Below, piece by piece: positions 8,918 to 17,547 of a DNA stretch of 64,000 nucleotides; the stretch's first letter is position 1; the number at the start of each line of letters is the position of its first letter. The notes beneath the pieces were generated by a model. That model was given only the letters and a program-made list of their open reading frames with translations. It searched no databases and was not told the DNA's origin. The DNA lies in assembly GCF_014646295.1 (NCBI RefSeq), contig NZ_BMNE01000012.1, forward strand, positions 145,432 through 209,431, in the 5' to 3' direction. This stretch comes from Nocardia rhizosphaerihabitans (GTDB lineage: Bacteria > Actinomycetota > Actinomycetes > Mycobacteriales > Mycobacteriaceae). The translations under genes and the position numbers were made by a program.

Positions 8918-9385
8918 CTAGGTGGACGACCCGTCCATCGTCGCGCGCAGTCGCGCGATCAGGGTCTCGAACTGCTCGAGCTGGTCGGTCGAATATTCGG
9001 CCAGGATCGCGTCCTGCTCGGCATTGACCGTGTGGAAGAACTCGTCGGCGAGGCGGCGGGCCTGTGCGCTGCACCGCAATGTCACCACCCGCCGGTCGGT
9101 GTGCTCGCGGCTGCGGGTGACATATCCCGCCTGTTCCAGCCGGTTGATCAGGGTGGTCATCGCCCCCGAGGTGAGGGTGATCCGCTTGCTGAGCAGCGCG
9201 GGGGACAGCGGAGTGCCTGCCGCCTCGGCGGCGGCGATCTCCATCAGGGCGAACGCGTCGGTCGAGTGCACGCCGAGGGTCTCGGCGAACCGGCGGCCCA
9301 GTTCGGTGAAGCTCGCGCCGTAGCCGATGAGCCCGGCGGCGAGCCGCTGCCGCTGCATCGCGACATCGCCGGATGTCTTCGCCAT
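8918..9385 (-). CDS. MarR-family transcriptional repressor of the divergent MFS exporter
   Basis: 155 residues. The winged-helix HTH region is clear: LSKRITLTSGAMTTLINRLE as recognition segment, then GYVTRSREHTDRRVVTLRCS as the wing with the typical D-R-R motif. AGAGGA precedes the ATG. It diverges from the DHA2-type MFS gene, and a 19-bp palindrome in the 84-bp gap overlaps both promoters, the usual design of a MarR repressor controlling itself and an exporter. The inducing ligand cannot be predicted. Confidence 0.88.
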   Translation of the reverse strand: MAKTSGDVAMQRQRLAAGLIGYGASFTELGRRFAETLGVHSTDAFALMEIAAAEAAGTPLSPALLSKRITLTSGAMTTLINRLEQAGYVTRSREHTDRRVVTLRCSAQARRLADEFFHTVNAEQDAILAEYSTDQLEQFETLIARLRATMDGSST

Positions 9386-9409
9386 GTCGTCCTCTCGTTC
9401 GCCGCTCGA

Positions 9410-9438
9410 TTGACAACCTACCGCCTGACATTTAGCTT
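9410..9438 (+). promoter_or_regulatory. Predicted promoter of the MFS exporter gene
   Basis: Perfect -35 TTGACA at 9410-9415, 17-bp spacer, weak -10 TAGCTT at 9433-9438, just upstream of the MarR palindrome. Confidence 0.5.
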
Positions 9439-9439
9439 C

Positions 9440-9469
9440 ATCATAAAGTCACTTGATGATGGAGGTAAA
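9440..9469 (-). promoter_or_regulatory. Predicted promoter of marR (minus strand)
   Basis: On the minus strand, TTTACC (complement of 9464-9469) and TATGAT (complement of 9440-9445) are separated by 18 bp. The -10 lies inside the palindrome, consistent with autorepression. Confidence 0.5.
9441..9459. promoter_or_regulatory. Palindromic MarR operator
   Basis: TCATAAAGT-C-ACTTGATGA, a 9+1+9 inverted repeat with one mismatched pair. It covers the marR -10 and lies immediately before the MFS ribosome binding site (GGAGGT, 9461-9466), so one bound dimer could block both genes. Confidence 0.65.
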
Positions 9470-11020
9470 TTGCAGACCGAAACCGAGACTCCACCGCTGC
9501 GGTTGTGGCTGGGGCTGATCGCCGTCTCGCTCGGCGTCGCGTTGATCGTGGTCGACCTGACGATCGTGAACGTGATCGTCGCGCCGATCGTCGACGACCT
9601 CGCGATCACTTCGATTCAGGCGCAATGGATCCAGGAGTCCTACGCGATCGTGTTCGCGGCGCTGCTGCTGCTCACCGGCAGGCTCAGTGACCTCTACGGC
9701 GCGCGCAAGCTGTTCCTGATCGGTCTCGTCGTCTTCGGCGTGACCAGCCTGCTCGCCTCACTCGCCCCGAGTGGGGGTCTGCTCATCCTGGCGCGCTTCC
9801 TGCAGGGCATCGGCGGGGCGTTGATCCTGCCGACCTCCCTCGCCCTGGTGAACTCCGCATTCACCGGAAAGGCGCGCGGACGGGCCTTCGCGATCTGGGG
9901 CTCCACGATCGGCGCGGCCGCGGCGGTCGGCCCGCTGCTCGGCGGCTGGCTCGCCGACTTCTCCTGGCGCTGGGCCTTCGGCATCAACATCCCGATGGTC
10001 GTCCTGATCATGGCCGCGGTGCTGTTCTATCTCCCGGTGTCGCCGAGCTCGGCGGGCCGGGTGGATTGGCGAGGCGCCGCGCAGTCGGCACTCGGCCTCG
10101 GCCTGCTCGCCTTCGCCCTGATCGAAGGCCGTCACTATGGATGGCTGATCGTTACCGAACCCCTGAGCATCGGTGGATTCGCCTGGCGCAGTGGACCATC
10201 GCCGGTGCTCGTCGCGCTGGCCGGCGCGATCCTCACGCTCGGGATGTTCTGGCGCAGGCAGGCGAGGCTCGCGGACGAACACCCCTTGCTCGATGTGCGG
10301 CTGTTCTCCATCGACTCGTTCCGCAAAGGCAATGTGGTGACCCTGCTCGTCGGCCTCGGCGAATTCGGCATCATCGCGGTCCTGCCGCTGTGGATGCAGT
10401 TCGCCCTCGACTACACCGCCCTGCAAGCGGGCCTTGCCCTGGTCCCCCTCGCGATCGGCAGTTTCGTCGCCAGCGGCGCGAGCTTCTCGATGACGGTCTC
10501 GGCGCTGGGCCAAGTCAGGATCGGCTTGCTCCTGGAAGCCGCCGGTCTCGCACTGCTGGGCCTGTTCGCCGCGGCCGACAGTAGCTGGTGGTCGATCGCC
10601 GGCGCCCTGTTCGTCTACGGCATCGGCGTCGGCTTCGCCACGGCTCAGGTCACCAATGTCGTGCTCGCCGACGTCCCCGCCGAGAGCGCGGGCCAGGGCT
10701 CGGGAATCCAGAGTGCCGCACGCGAACTCGGCTCGGCCCTCGGCATCGCCGTCCTCACCACCGTCTTCTTCAGCACCCTCGGCACCGGCCTGCGCGACCG
10801 GCTGACCGACGCGAACCTGTCCGAAGCCGAGGCGCACCAGCTGACGTCGACAGTCACCGACAGCGCCGGATCGGTGATCCCTGCCCTCGCCGAAGACACC
10901 GCCGAGCCGGCCCGGGCAGCCATGGCCGCAGGGATAGAGGTGTCGAGCTACCTGTGCGCGGGCCTGCTCGTCCTCGCCTTGGCGACAACCGCCTTCCTCA
11001 AACCCGCGCGAAACGCGTGA
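9470..11020 (+). CDS. MFS drug exporter, DHA2 (14-helix) type
   Basis: 516 residues from TTG at 9470 with GGAGGT just upstream. The frame extends further upstream only as a shadow of marR. The N-terminus is short and cytoplasmic, then hydrophobic helices begin. Motif A is GRLSDLYGARK and the antiporter-type motif is near LARFLQGIGGALILPTSLAL. Length and segment number fit the 14-TM DHA2 drug:H+ antiporters (EmrB/QacA type). Divergent from the MarR gene with a shared operator, so likely induced by a toxic compound it exports. Substrate unknown. Confidence 0.88.
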   Translation: MQTETETPPLRLWLGLIAVSLGVALIVVDLTIVNVIVAPIVDDLAITSIQAQWIQESYAIVFAALLLLTGRLSDLYGARKLFLIGLVVFGVTSLLASLAPSGGLLILARFLQGIGGALILPTSLALVNSAFTGKARGRAFAIWGSTIGAAAAVGPLLGGWLADFSWRWAFGINIPMVVLIMAAVLFYLPVSPSSAGRVDWRGAAQSALGLGLLAFALIEGRHYGWLIVTEPLSIGGFAWRSGPSPVLVALAGAILTLGMFWRRQARLADEHPLLDVRLFSIDSFRKGNVVTLLVGLGEFGIIAVLPLWMQFALDYTALQAGLALVPLAIGSFVASGASFSMTVSALGQVRIGLLLEAAGLALLGLFAAADSSWWSIAGALFVYGIGVGFATAQVTNVVLADVPAESAGQGSGIQSAARELGSALGIAVLTTVFFSTLGTGLRDRLTDANLSEAEAHQLTSTVTDSAGSVIPALAEDTAEPARAAMAAGIEVSSYLCAGLLVLALATTAFLKPARNA

Positions 11021-11109
11021 ACGATCCGTCACGATCCCGCATCGGCCGCCGCAGTTGAGCGCAGGCGTGGCAAGAATGACCCGGGGGTCGGAAAGTTTTT
11101 TCGGGTGGC

Positions 11110-11136
11110 GGGAATGAATCGCCGCAGCTACAGGTT
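11110..11136 (+). promoter_or_regulatory. SigH-like promoter upstream of dnaK
   Basis: GGGAATG at 11110-11116, a 16-base spacer, then GGTT at 11133-11136. This resembles the mycobacterial SigH pattern (GGAAYA, 16-17 bases, GTT). In M. tuberculosis dnaK is reported to be under both HspR and SigH control; the match here is by eye. Confidence 0.5.
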
Positions 11137-11163
11137 GTGCTGATCAACGATGTTGAGTGTAAT
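11135..11163 (+). promoter_or_regulatory. Housekeeping-type dnaK promoter overlapping HAIR
   Basis: TTGTGC (11135-11140), 17-bp spacer, TGTAAT (11158-11163). The -10 falls inside the HAIR element, so HspR binding would block it. Confidence 0.5.
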
Positions 11164-11172
11164 TGACTCAAG
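11152..11172. promoter_or_regulatory. HAIR element (HspR operator) of the dnaK operon
   Basis: GTTGAGT-N7-ACTCAAG, against the HAIR consensus CTTGAGT-N7-ACTCAAG (13 of 14 positions). It lies about 100 bp before dnaK, whose operon ends with hspR, giving the classical feedback loop in which HspR with DnaK represses its own operon. Confidence 0.88.
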
Positions 11173-11221
11173 TTCGGGTTGACGCCCGGAGGTCCTGAAA
11201 GGCAGGATTGAGCCCACCACA

Positions 11222-11236
11222 CTCAGCGTTGCTGAG
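11222..11236 (+). promoter_or_regulatory. Short hairpin in the dnaK leader
   Basis: CTCAGC-GTT-GCTGAG, a perfect 6-bp stem about 40 bases before the dnaK start, just ahead of the ribosome binding site region (AGGAGG). It could affect leader stability; no function is known. Confidence 0.4.
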
Positions 11237-11274
11237 ACTGTTGCATCGAGTACGTCAAACAGGAGGAAATCACT

Positions 11275-13118
<1,844 letters not shown>

Positions 13119-13122
<4 letters not shown>

Positions 13123-13688
13123 CCGAGGCCAACTCCGAACAGGAGCTGATCGAAGACATCGTCGAAGACACCGAGACCGACTCCGCCGCCGAGGCGGCGG
13201 AGCCCTCCGGTGACGGCGAGGCCGAGGCGCCGGTCAGCGACGAGCTGGCCGAGCGCACCGCCGACCTACAGCGGTTGACCGCGGAATACGCGAACTACCG
13301 CCGCCGGGTCGAGCGGGATCGTCAGGCCAACATCGACGCGGCCAAGGCCGCGGTGGTGACCGAGTTGCTCGGTGTGCTCGACGATCTGGACCGCGCCAGG
13401 GCGCACGGCGACCTGGAGACCGGCCCGCTCAAGGCCGTCGCCGACAAGCTCGAGACCGCGCTGGCCAAGCAGGGTCTCGTCGAGTTCGGTGCGATCGGTG
13501 ACCCGTTCGACCCGACGCTGCACGAGGCAGTGCAGCACGAGGGTTCGGGCGCCGATCCGGTCATCGGCGTTGTGATGCGCAAGGGCTATCGGTTCGGCGA
13601 ACGGGTGCTTCGGCACGCGCTGGTCGGGGTAACCGATGCCGAGGCCGTGGGGGCATCGGATTCGGATGCCGACGGCGACGACCAATAA
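13119..13688 (+). CDS. grpE: Nucleotide exchange factor GrpE
   Basis: 189 residues from GTG overlapping the dnaK stop by four bases. An acidic N-terminal tail precedes the long helical dimerisation region (RTADLQRLTAEYANYRRRVE), then the C-terminal beta domain with FDPTLHEAVQ and MRKGYRFGERVLRHA motifs typical of GrpE. It opens the DnaK nucleotide cleft to release ADP. Translationally coupled to dnaK. Confidence 0.97.
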
Positions 13689-13712
13689 GGACGCGAGAGG
13701 AGGAGACGCCCG

Positions 13713-14894
13713 GTGAGCCAACGGGAGTGGATCGAAAAGGACTTCTACAAGGAGCTGGGTGTCTCCTCCGGCGCCTCGCAGGACGAGATCAAGAAGGCCT
13801 ACCGCAAGCTCGCTCGTGACCTGCACCCGGACTCCAACCCGGGTGACACCAAGGCCGAGGAGCGGTTCAAGGCGGTCAGCGAGGCCAATGCCGTGCTGTC
13901 GGATCCGGCCAAGCGCAAGGAGTACGACGAGACGCGGCGCCTGTTCGCGGGCGGTGGCGGTCGCGGCTACGGCGGCGGGTTCACACCCGGTGCGGGCGGC
14001 GGCTTCTCGCAGGACTTCAACATCGGGGACATCTTCGGTCAAGCCGGTGGCGCGGGCGCCCCCGGCGACGGCGGGCTCGGCGATCTGCTCGGCGGGCTGT
14101 TCAACCGGGGTGGCGCGCGCGGCTCCAGCCGTCCGCGCCGTGGCGCCGATGTGGAGACCGAGACGACGCTGGGCTTCCGCGAGGCCGCCCAGGGTGTCAC
14201 CGTTCCGCTGCGGATGACCAGTCCGTCGCCGTGCACCACGTGTCACGGCAGCGGCGCCAAGCCGGGCACCAGCCCGCGAGTGTGTCCGTACTGCAACGGT
14301 TCCGGCGTGGTCAGCCGTAATCAGGGCGCGTTCGGTTTCAGCGAGCCCTGCGACGACTGCCGCGGTACCGGGTCGATCATCGACGACCCGTGCACCGACT
14401 GCTCGGGCACCGGCATCCAGAACCGCACCCGCACCATCACCGTGCGTATTCCGCCCGGTGTCAGTGACGGGCAGAAGATCCGGTTGGCCGGGCAGGGCGA
14501 AGCGGGCCTGCGTGGGGCGCCCTCTGGCGATCTCTACGTGACCGTGCACGTCAGCCAGGACAAGGTGTTCGGCCGTCAGGGCGACGACCTGACCCTGGTG
14601 CTCCCGGTGAGCTACAGCGAATTGGTGCTGGGGACAACTGTTTCCGTGCCGACGCTGGACGGCCGGGTGGGCGTGAAGGTGCCGCCGGGCACCGCCGACG
14701 GGCGTATCCTGCGGGTACGCGGTCGCGGTGTGCCCAAGCGCGGCGCGGCGGGCGGCGCCGGTGACCTGCTGGTCACGGTGAAGGTCGCGGTTCCGCAGAA
14801 CCTGGACTCCGACGCCACCGATGCGCTCAAGCGCTATCAGGAGGCGGAGAAGGCCGGTGGCTTCGATCCGCGTGCAGGATGGGCGGGTGCTTGA
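13713..14894 (+). CDS. dnaJ: Co-chaperone DnaJ (DnaJ1 type)
   Basis: 393 residues from GTG with GGAGGAG upstream. The J domain has HPD at residues 38-40, followed by a Gly/Phe-rich linker (GGGGRGYGGGF). Four zinc-binding repeats follow: CTTCHGSG, CPYCNGSG, CDDCRGTG and CTDCSGTG. The C-terminal substrate-binding domains follow. All elements of a class A Hsp40 are present. It stimulates DnaK ATPase. The TGA overlaps the hspR ATG (TGATG), so the last two genes are coupled. Confidence 0.97.
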   Translation: MSQREWIEKDFYKELGVSSGASQDEIKKAYRKLARDLHPDSNPGDTKAEERFKAVSEANAVLSDPAKRKEYDETRRLFAGGGGRGYGGGFTPGAGGGFSQDFNIGDIFGQAGGAGAPGDGGLGDLLGGLFNRGGARGSSRPRRGADVETETTLGFREAAQGVTVPLRMTSPSPCTTCHGSGAKPGTSPRVCPYCNGSGVVSRNQGAFGFSEPCDDCRGTGSIIDDPCTDCSGTGIQNRTRTITVRIPPGVSDGQKIRLAGQGEAGLRGAPSGDLYVTVHVSQDKVFGRQGDDLTLVLPVSYSELVLGTTVSVPTLDGRVGVKVPPGTADGRILRVRGRGVPKRGAAGGAGDLLVTVKVAVPQNLDSDATDALKRYQEAEKAGGFDPRAGWAGA

Positions 14895-15295
14895 TGTCCG
14901 ATAGTCCGAAGTCCGCGTCGGGTGGGACCTCGCGTGCCGAGTTCTTCATGATCTCGGTGGCGGCTCAGCTGGCGGGTATGCACGCGCAGACGTTGCGCAC
15001 CTATGACCGGCTGGGTTTGGTCACCCCCCAACGCACTTCGGGTGGCGGACGCCGTTACTCGACCCGCGACGTCGAGCTGCTGCGCGAAGTGCAGCGGCTG
15101 TCGCAGGACGAGGGTGTCAACCTCGCCGGCATCAAGCGCATCATCGAGCTCACCAATCAGGTCGAGGCGCTGCAGCAGCGCGTCGAGGAGATGAGCGCGG
15201 AGCTGGAGCAGTTGCGGGCGGGCTACCGGCCCGACCTGTCGCCGCCCCAGCGCAGCACCGCGCTCGTGGTGTGGCAGCCGCGGCACCGGCGGTAG
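14894..15295 (+). CDS. hspR: HspR, MerR-type repressor of the heat-shock genes
   Basis: 133 residues. The MerR-type HTH reads MISVAAQLAGMHAQTLRTYD, then RLGLVTPQRTSGGGRRYSTR, followed by a coiled coil (QVEALQQRVEEMSAELEQL) and a basic, proline-containing tail. I prefer ATG 14894, which overlaps the dnaJ stop, over ATG 14879 in frame; the former places the ribosome-binding-like GGGCGGG correctly. It is expected to bind the HAIR sites at 11152-11172 (dnaK) and 31238-31258 (clpB), using DnaK as co-repressor. Confidence 0.95.
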   Translation: MSDSPKSASGGTSRAEFFMISVAAQLAGMHAQTLRTYDRLGLVTPQRTSGGGRRYSTRDVELLREVQRLSQDEGVNLAGIKRIIELTNQVEALQQRVEEMSAELEQLRAGYRPDLSPPQRSTALVVWQPRHRR

Positions 15296-15310
15296 GGTTC
15301 CACGATTCGG

Positions 15311-15359
15311 CGAGCCCCCGGTTCCCGATCCGCTCCGGCGGACGCGGGCCGGGGGCTCG
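15311..15359 (+). terminator. Strong hairpin terminator after hspR
   Basis: CGAGCCCCCGG (15311-15321) pairs perfectly with CCGGGGGCTCG (15349-15359): an 11-bp GC-rich stem with a 27-base loop, 16 bp after the hspR stop. Only a weak T-run follows (TTC), as is common in high-GC actinobacteria. Confidence 0.75.
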
Positions 15360-15910
15360 TTCATGCCCGGTCAATCCCCGGCGATCGGCTGGTGACTATC
15401 CAGCAACCCATTTATTCGTGATCTTGGCCGGGGCGTGCGGGCGCGCAGGGCGCTGAGGTGGGCATATATCTCGGGATCATCACGAAAGGTTGCTGGTAGG
15501 ACGCTGAATTCGGCTCGATCGGCGGCCAATTCCCTCTCGTCGACCAGCCACTCCGACACACCCTCCCCGCGTGTCTTGGCACGGCGCGTCGGATCGGAGG
15601 GCACGGGGTTCGTAGCGGAAAGGTCGCTCTACCAGGCACATTGGGTCGCTCTTGTCGCAATTGCCGGGAAGATCGGGGAATCTTGGGGTCATGTTCACCC
15701 CTGATTCACGGTCCACTGGTATGTTTTTAGCTGGTATTGATCAGGTACCGCCCGGTTTTTAACGAATTACATGCGTGATGTTTAAGAGTACGATTCCTAA
15801 GCTGGCAAACCTCGCCTAGACTTCTCGCATCGGCTGCTGACGAGTGTCCTCCCAGCCCGTCACTCGCCGGCGCGGCTAGCGTTCGATGGCGAAACGAGGT
15901 TGTGACACAT
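15360..15910. other. Gene-poor control region before the flavohaemoglobin gene
   Basis: 550 bp with no convincing gene. An open minus-strand frame at 15371-15604 (77 codons) has no ribosome binding site or recognisable family and could be a decayed fragment. From 15720 the DNA is clearly AT-richer than its surroundings (runs TTTTTAG and TTTTTAACG), typical of a promoter. An inverted repeat ACAT-N5-ATGT lies at 15769-15781, and a promoter-like pair TTCCTA (15794-15799) / TAGACT (15817-15822), 17 bp apart, precedes the gene. Confidence 0.45.
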
Positions 15911-17080
15911 ATGGATTCGCGGACTGTCGCTTTGATCCGTACTACGTTCAAGGCGGTTGCTGCGGAAGACGGTGGGCCCGAGAAGCTAGCCAGATCGTTC
16001 TACTCGATCCTGTTCACGGACTATCCCGGTATCCGTGACTACTTCCCGGCGGCCATGGACTCCCAGCGTGAACGGCTCGTCTCGGCGATCGGCTACGCGC
16101 TGGACCGGCTGGAAGAGCCGGACAAGCTGCTCCCGTTCCTCGCCCAGCTCGGGCGCGATCACCGTAAGTACGGTGTGCAGCCCGCCCACTACGTCGCGGT
16201 GGCCAACTCGCTGAAGGCGGCCATGCGCGAGTTCGCGGGCACCGAGATGTGGACCGACGAGGTCGCCACCGCCTGGGACGAGGGCCTGGCCACCATCAGC
16301 GGCGCGATGATCAGCGCCGCCGACAAGGAGACGACGCCCGCCGCGTGGTCGGCGACCGTGGTCGAACGCCGCGAGGTGCTGCGCAATCTGGCCGTCATCC
16401 GCGTCCAGCTCGACCAGCCGATGCAGTACGCGGCGGGCCAGTACCTCAGCGTGCAGATACCGGCGCGGCCCCGGATGTGGCGCTACCTCTCCCCGGCCAA
16501 CCCCGCGAATGCCAACGGCGAGGTCGAGTTCCACGTGCGCAGTGTGCTGGGCGGCTGGGTCAGCCCGGCCATGGTCTCGCACACCGCCGTCGGTGACCAG
16601 TGGCTGCTCGGTTCACCGCTCGGCGGCCTCGGCGTGCCGCGCAACACCAAGCGCAAGATGCTGATGGTCGGCTGCGGCACCGGCATCGCGCCGCTGCGCG
16701 CCCAGATCATGGCGATGGCCCAGCGCCGGGTCAACCCGAAGGTCCACCTGTTCGTCGGCGGCCACCACCCGTGCGACCTCTACGACCTGCAGGTCCTGAG
16801 CCAGCTGGCCATGGCCAACAAGTGGCTCTCGGTCACCCCCGTCACCGAGAGTGACGAGAACCCCTGGTGGTACTACGAGTCCGGCGAACCGCAGGGCGAT
16901 CTCCCCGGCCTCGAACCGCGGATGACCGGCCAGATCGGCAAGGTCGTCGCCAGCTACGGTTCGTGGGCGGACCGGGATGTGCAGATCGTCGGATCGCCAT
17001 CGATGGTGCAGACCACCAAGTTCCGGTTGATGGCGGCAGGCACCCAGGCCAAGTCGATCCGCCACGATCCACTGTTCTGA
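15911..17080 (+). CDS. Type II flavohaemoglobin-like protein (globin + FAD/NAD reductase)
   Basis: 389 residues from ATG 15911 (GAGG 11 bases upstream; a GTG nine bases earlier is too close to it). The globin domain covers about residues 1-140, with a helix-B Tyr region FYSILFTDYPGIRDYF and probable proximal His in LGRDHRKYGVQPAHY. It is followed by the FAD-binding domain (MWRYLSPANPAN, in place of the RxYS motif) and the NAD domain (GCGTGIAPLRAQ). This layout and length match the mycobacterial type II flavohaemoglobin Rv0385, which differs from NO-dioxygenase-type Hmp and has been linked to D-lactate oxidation. Physiological role here is unproven. The paralogue at 22662-23822 is oriented oppositely. 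Confidence 0.85.
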   Translation: MDSRTVALIRTTFKAVAAEDGGPEKLARSFYSILFTDYPGIRDYFPAAMDSQRERLVSAIGYALDRLEEPDKLLPFLAQLGRDHRKYGVQPAHYVAVANSLKAAMREFAGTEMWTDEVATAWDEGLATISGAMISAADKETTPAAWSATVVERREVLRNLAVIRVQLDQPMQYAAGQYLSVQIPARPRMWRYLSPANPANANGEVEFHVRSVLGGWVSPAMVSHTAVGDQWLLGSPLGGLGVPRNTKRKMLMVGCGTGIAPLRAQIMAMAQRRVNPKVHLFVGGHHPCDLYDLQVLSQLAMANKWLSVTPVTESDENPWWYYESGEPQGDLPGLEPRMTGQIGKVVASYGSWADRDVQIVGSPSMVQTTKFRLMAAGTQAKSIRHDPLF

Positions 17081-17175
17081 GTCTTCACCCCCGCACCGCG
17101 AATCGAACTGTCGGTTTGCTTCGTCCTGTCTAGAGTGGTCTGACGAGGATGATCACAGTGAGGGAGGGCGGATCG

Positions 17176-17547
17176 ATGGATGACGTTGTGCTGGTGATCA
17201 ATTCCGGGGGACGTCGTGATGCCGAGTGGCTGGACGAGGTGACCGGCGAGCTACACACCGACCTGTCCGAGATCGGTGGACTACAGGTCAGCCGCGTGAC
17301 GACAGCCGCGGCGGACGGCCAGAAATCCGGCGCGGTCGAGCAGATCGGCCAGTTGCTCGTGTCCAGCGGGGCGATCGGTGCCGTGGTGTGGTCGATTCGG
17401 GATGTCAGCCTCAAGTTCCTCGAGCGAACCAAGGCGGATTCGATCACGATCAAGAAGGGTGACCGCGAGGTGACCATCGTCCGGCCGGGCCTGGCCCAGG
17501 TCGACAATGCCATCGAGAAGTTCGGCGACCTGCTGGCAGATGAGTAG
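17176..17547 (+). CDS. EACC1-like protein (effector-associated constant component 1)
   Basis: 123 residues from ATG 17176, with GGAGGG seven bases upstream. A small alpha/beta protein: VVLVINSGG, a central hydrophobic helix LLVSSGAIGAVVWSI, and two beta strands ending SITIKKGDREVTIV. Size, composition and position directly before a caspase gene match EACC1, a family described by comparative genomics (Burroughs and Aravind) as a constant partner of caspase- or trypsin-like effectors in predicted bacterial conflict systems. Its last 8 bp overlap the start of the caspase gene (ATGAGTAG), so the two proteins are probably made together and interact. Assigned by pattern and context; a profile search would settle it. 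Confidence 0.72.
   Translation: MDDVVLVINSGGRRDAEWLDEVTGELHTDLSEIGGLQVSRVTTAAADGQKSGAVEQIGQLLVSSGAIGAVVWSIRDVSLKFLERTKADSITIKKGDREVTIVRPGLAQVDNAIEKFGDLLADE

Noticed and set aside
15371..15604. 77-codon minus-strand frame
   Set aside because: No ribosome binding site, no family, and it runs close to the hspR terminator; kept only as a possible remnant in the intergenic note.
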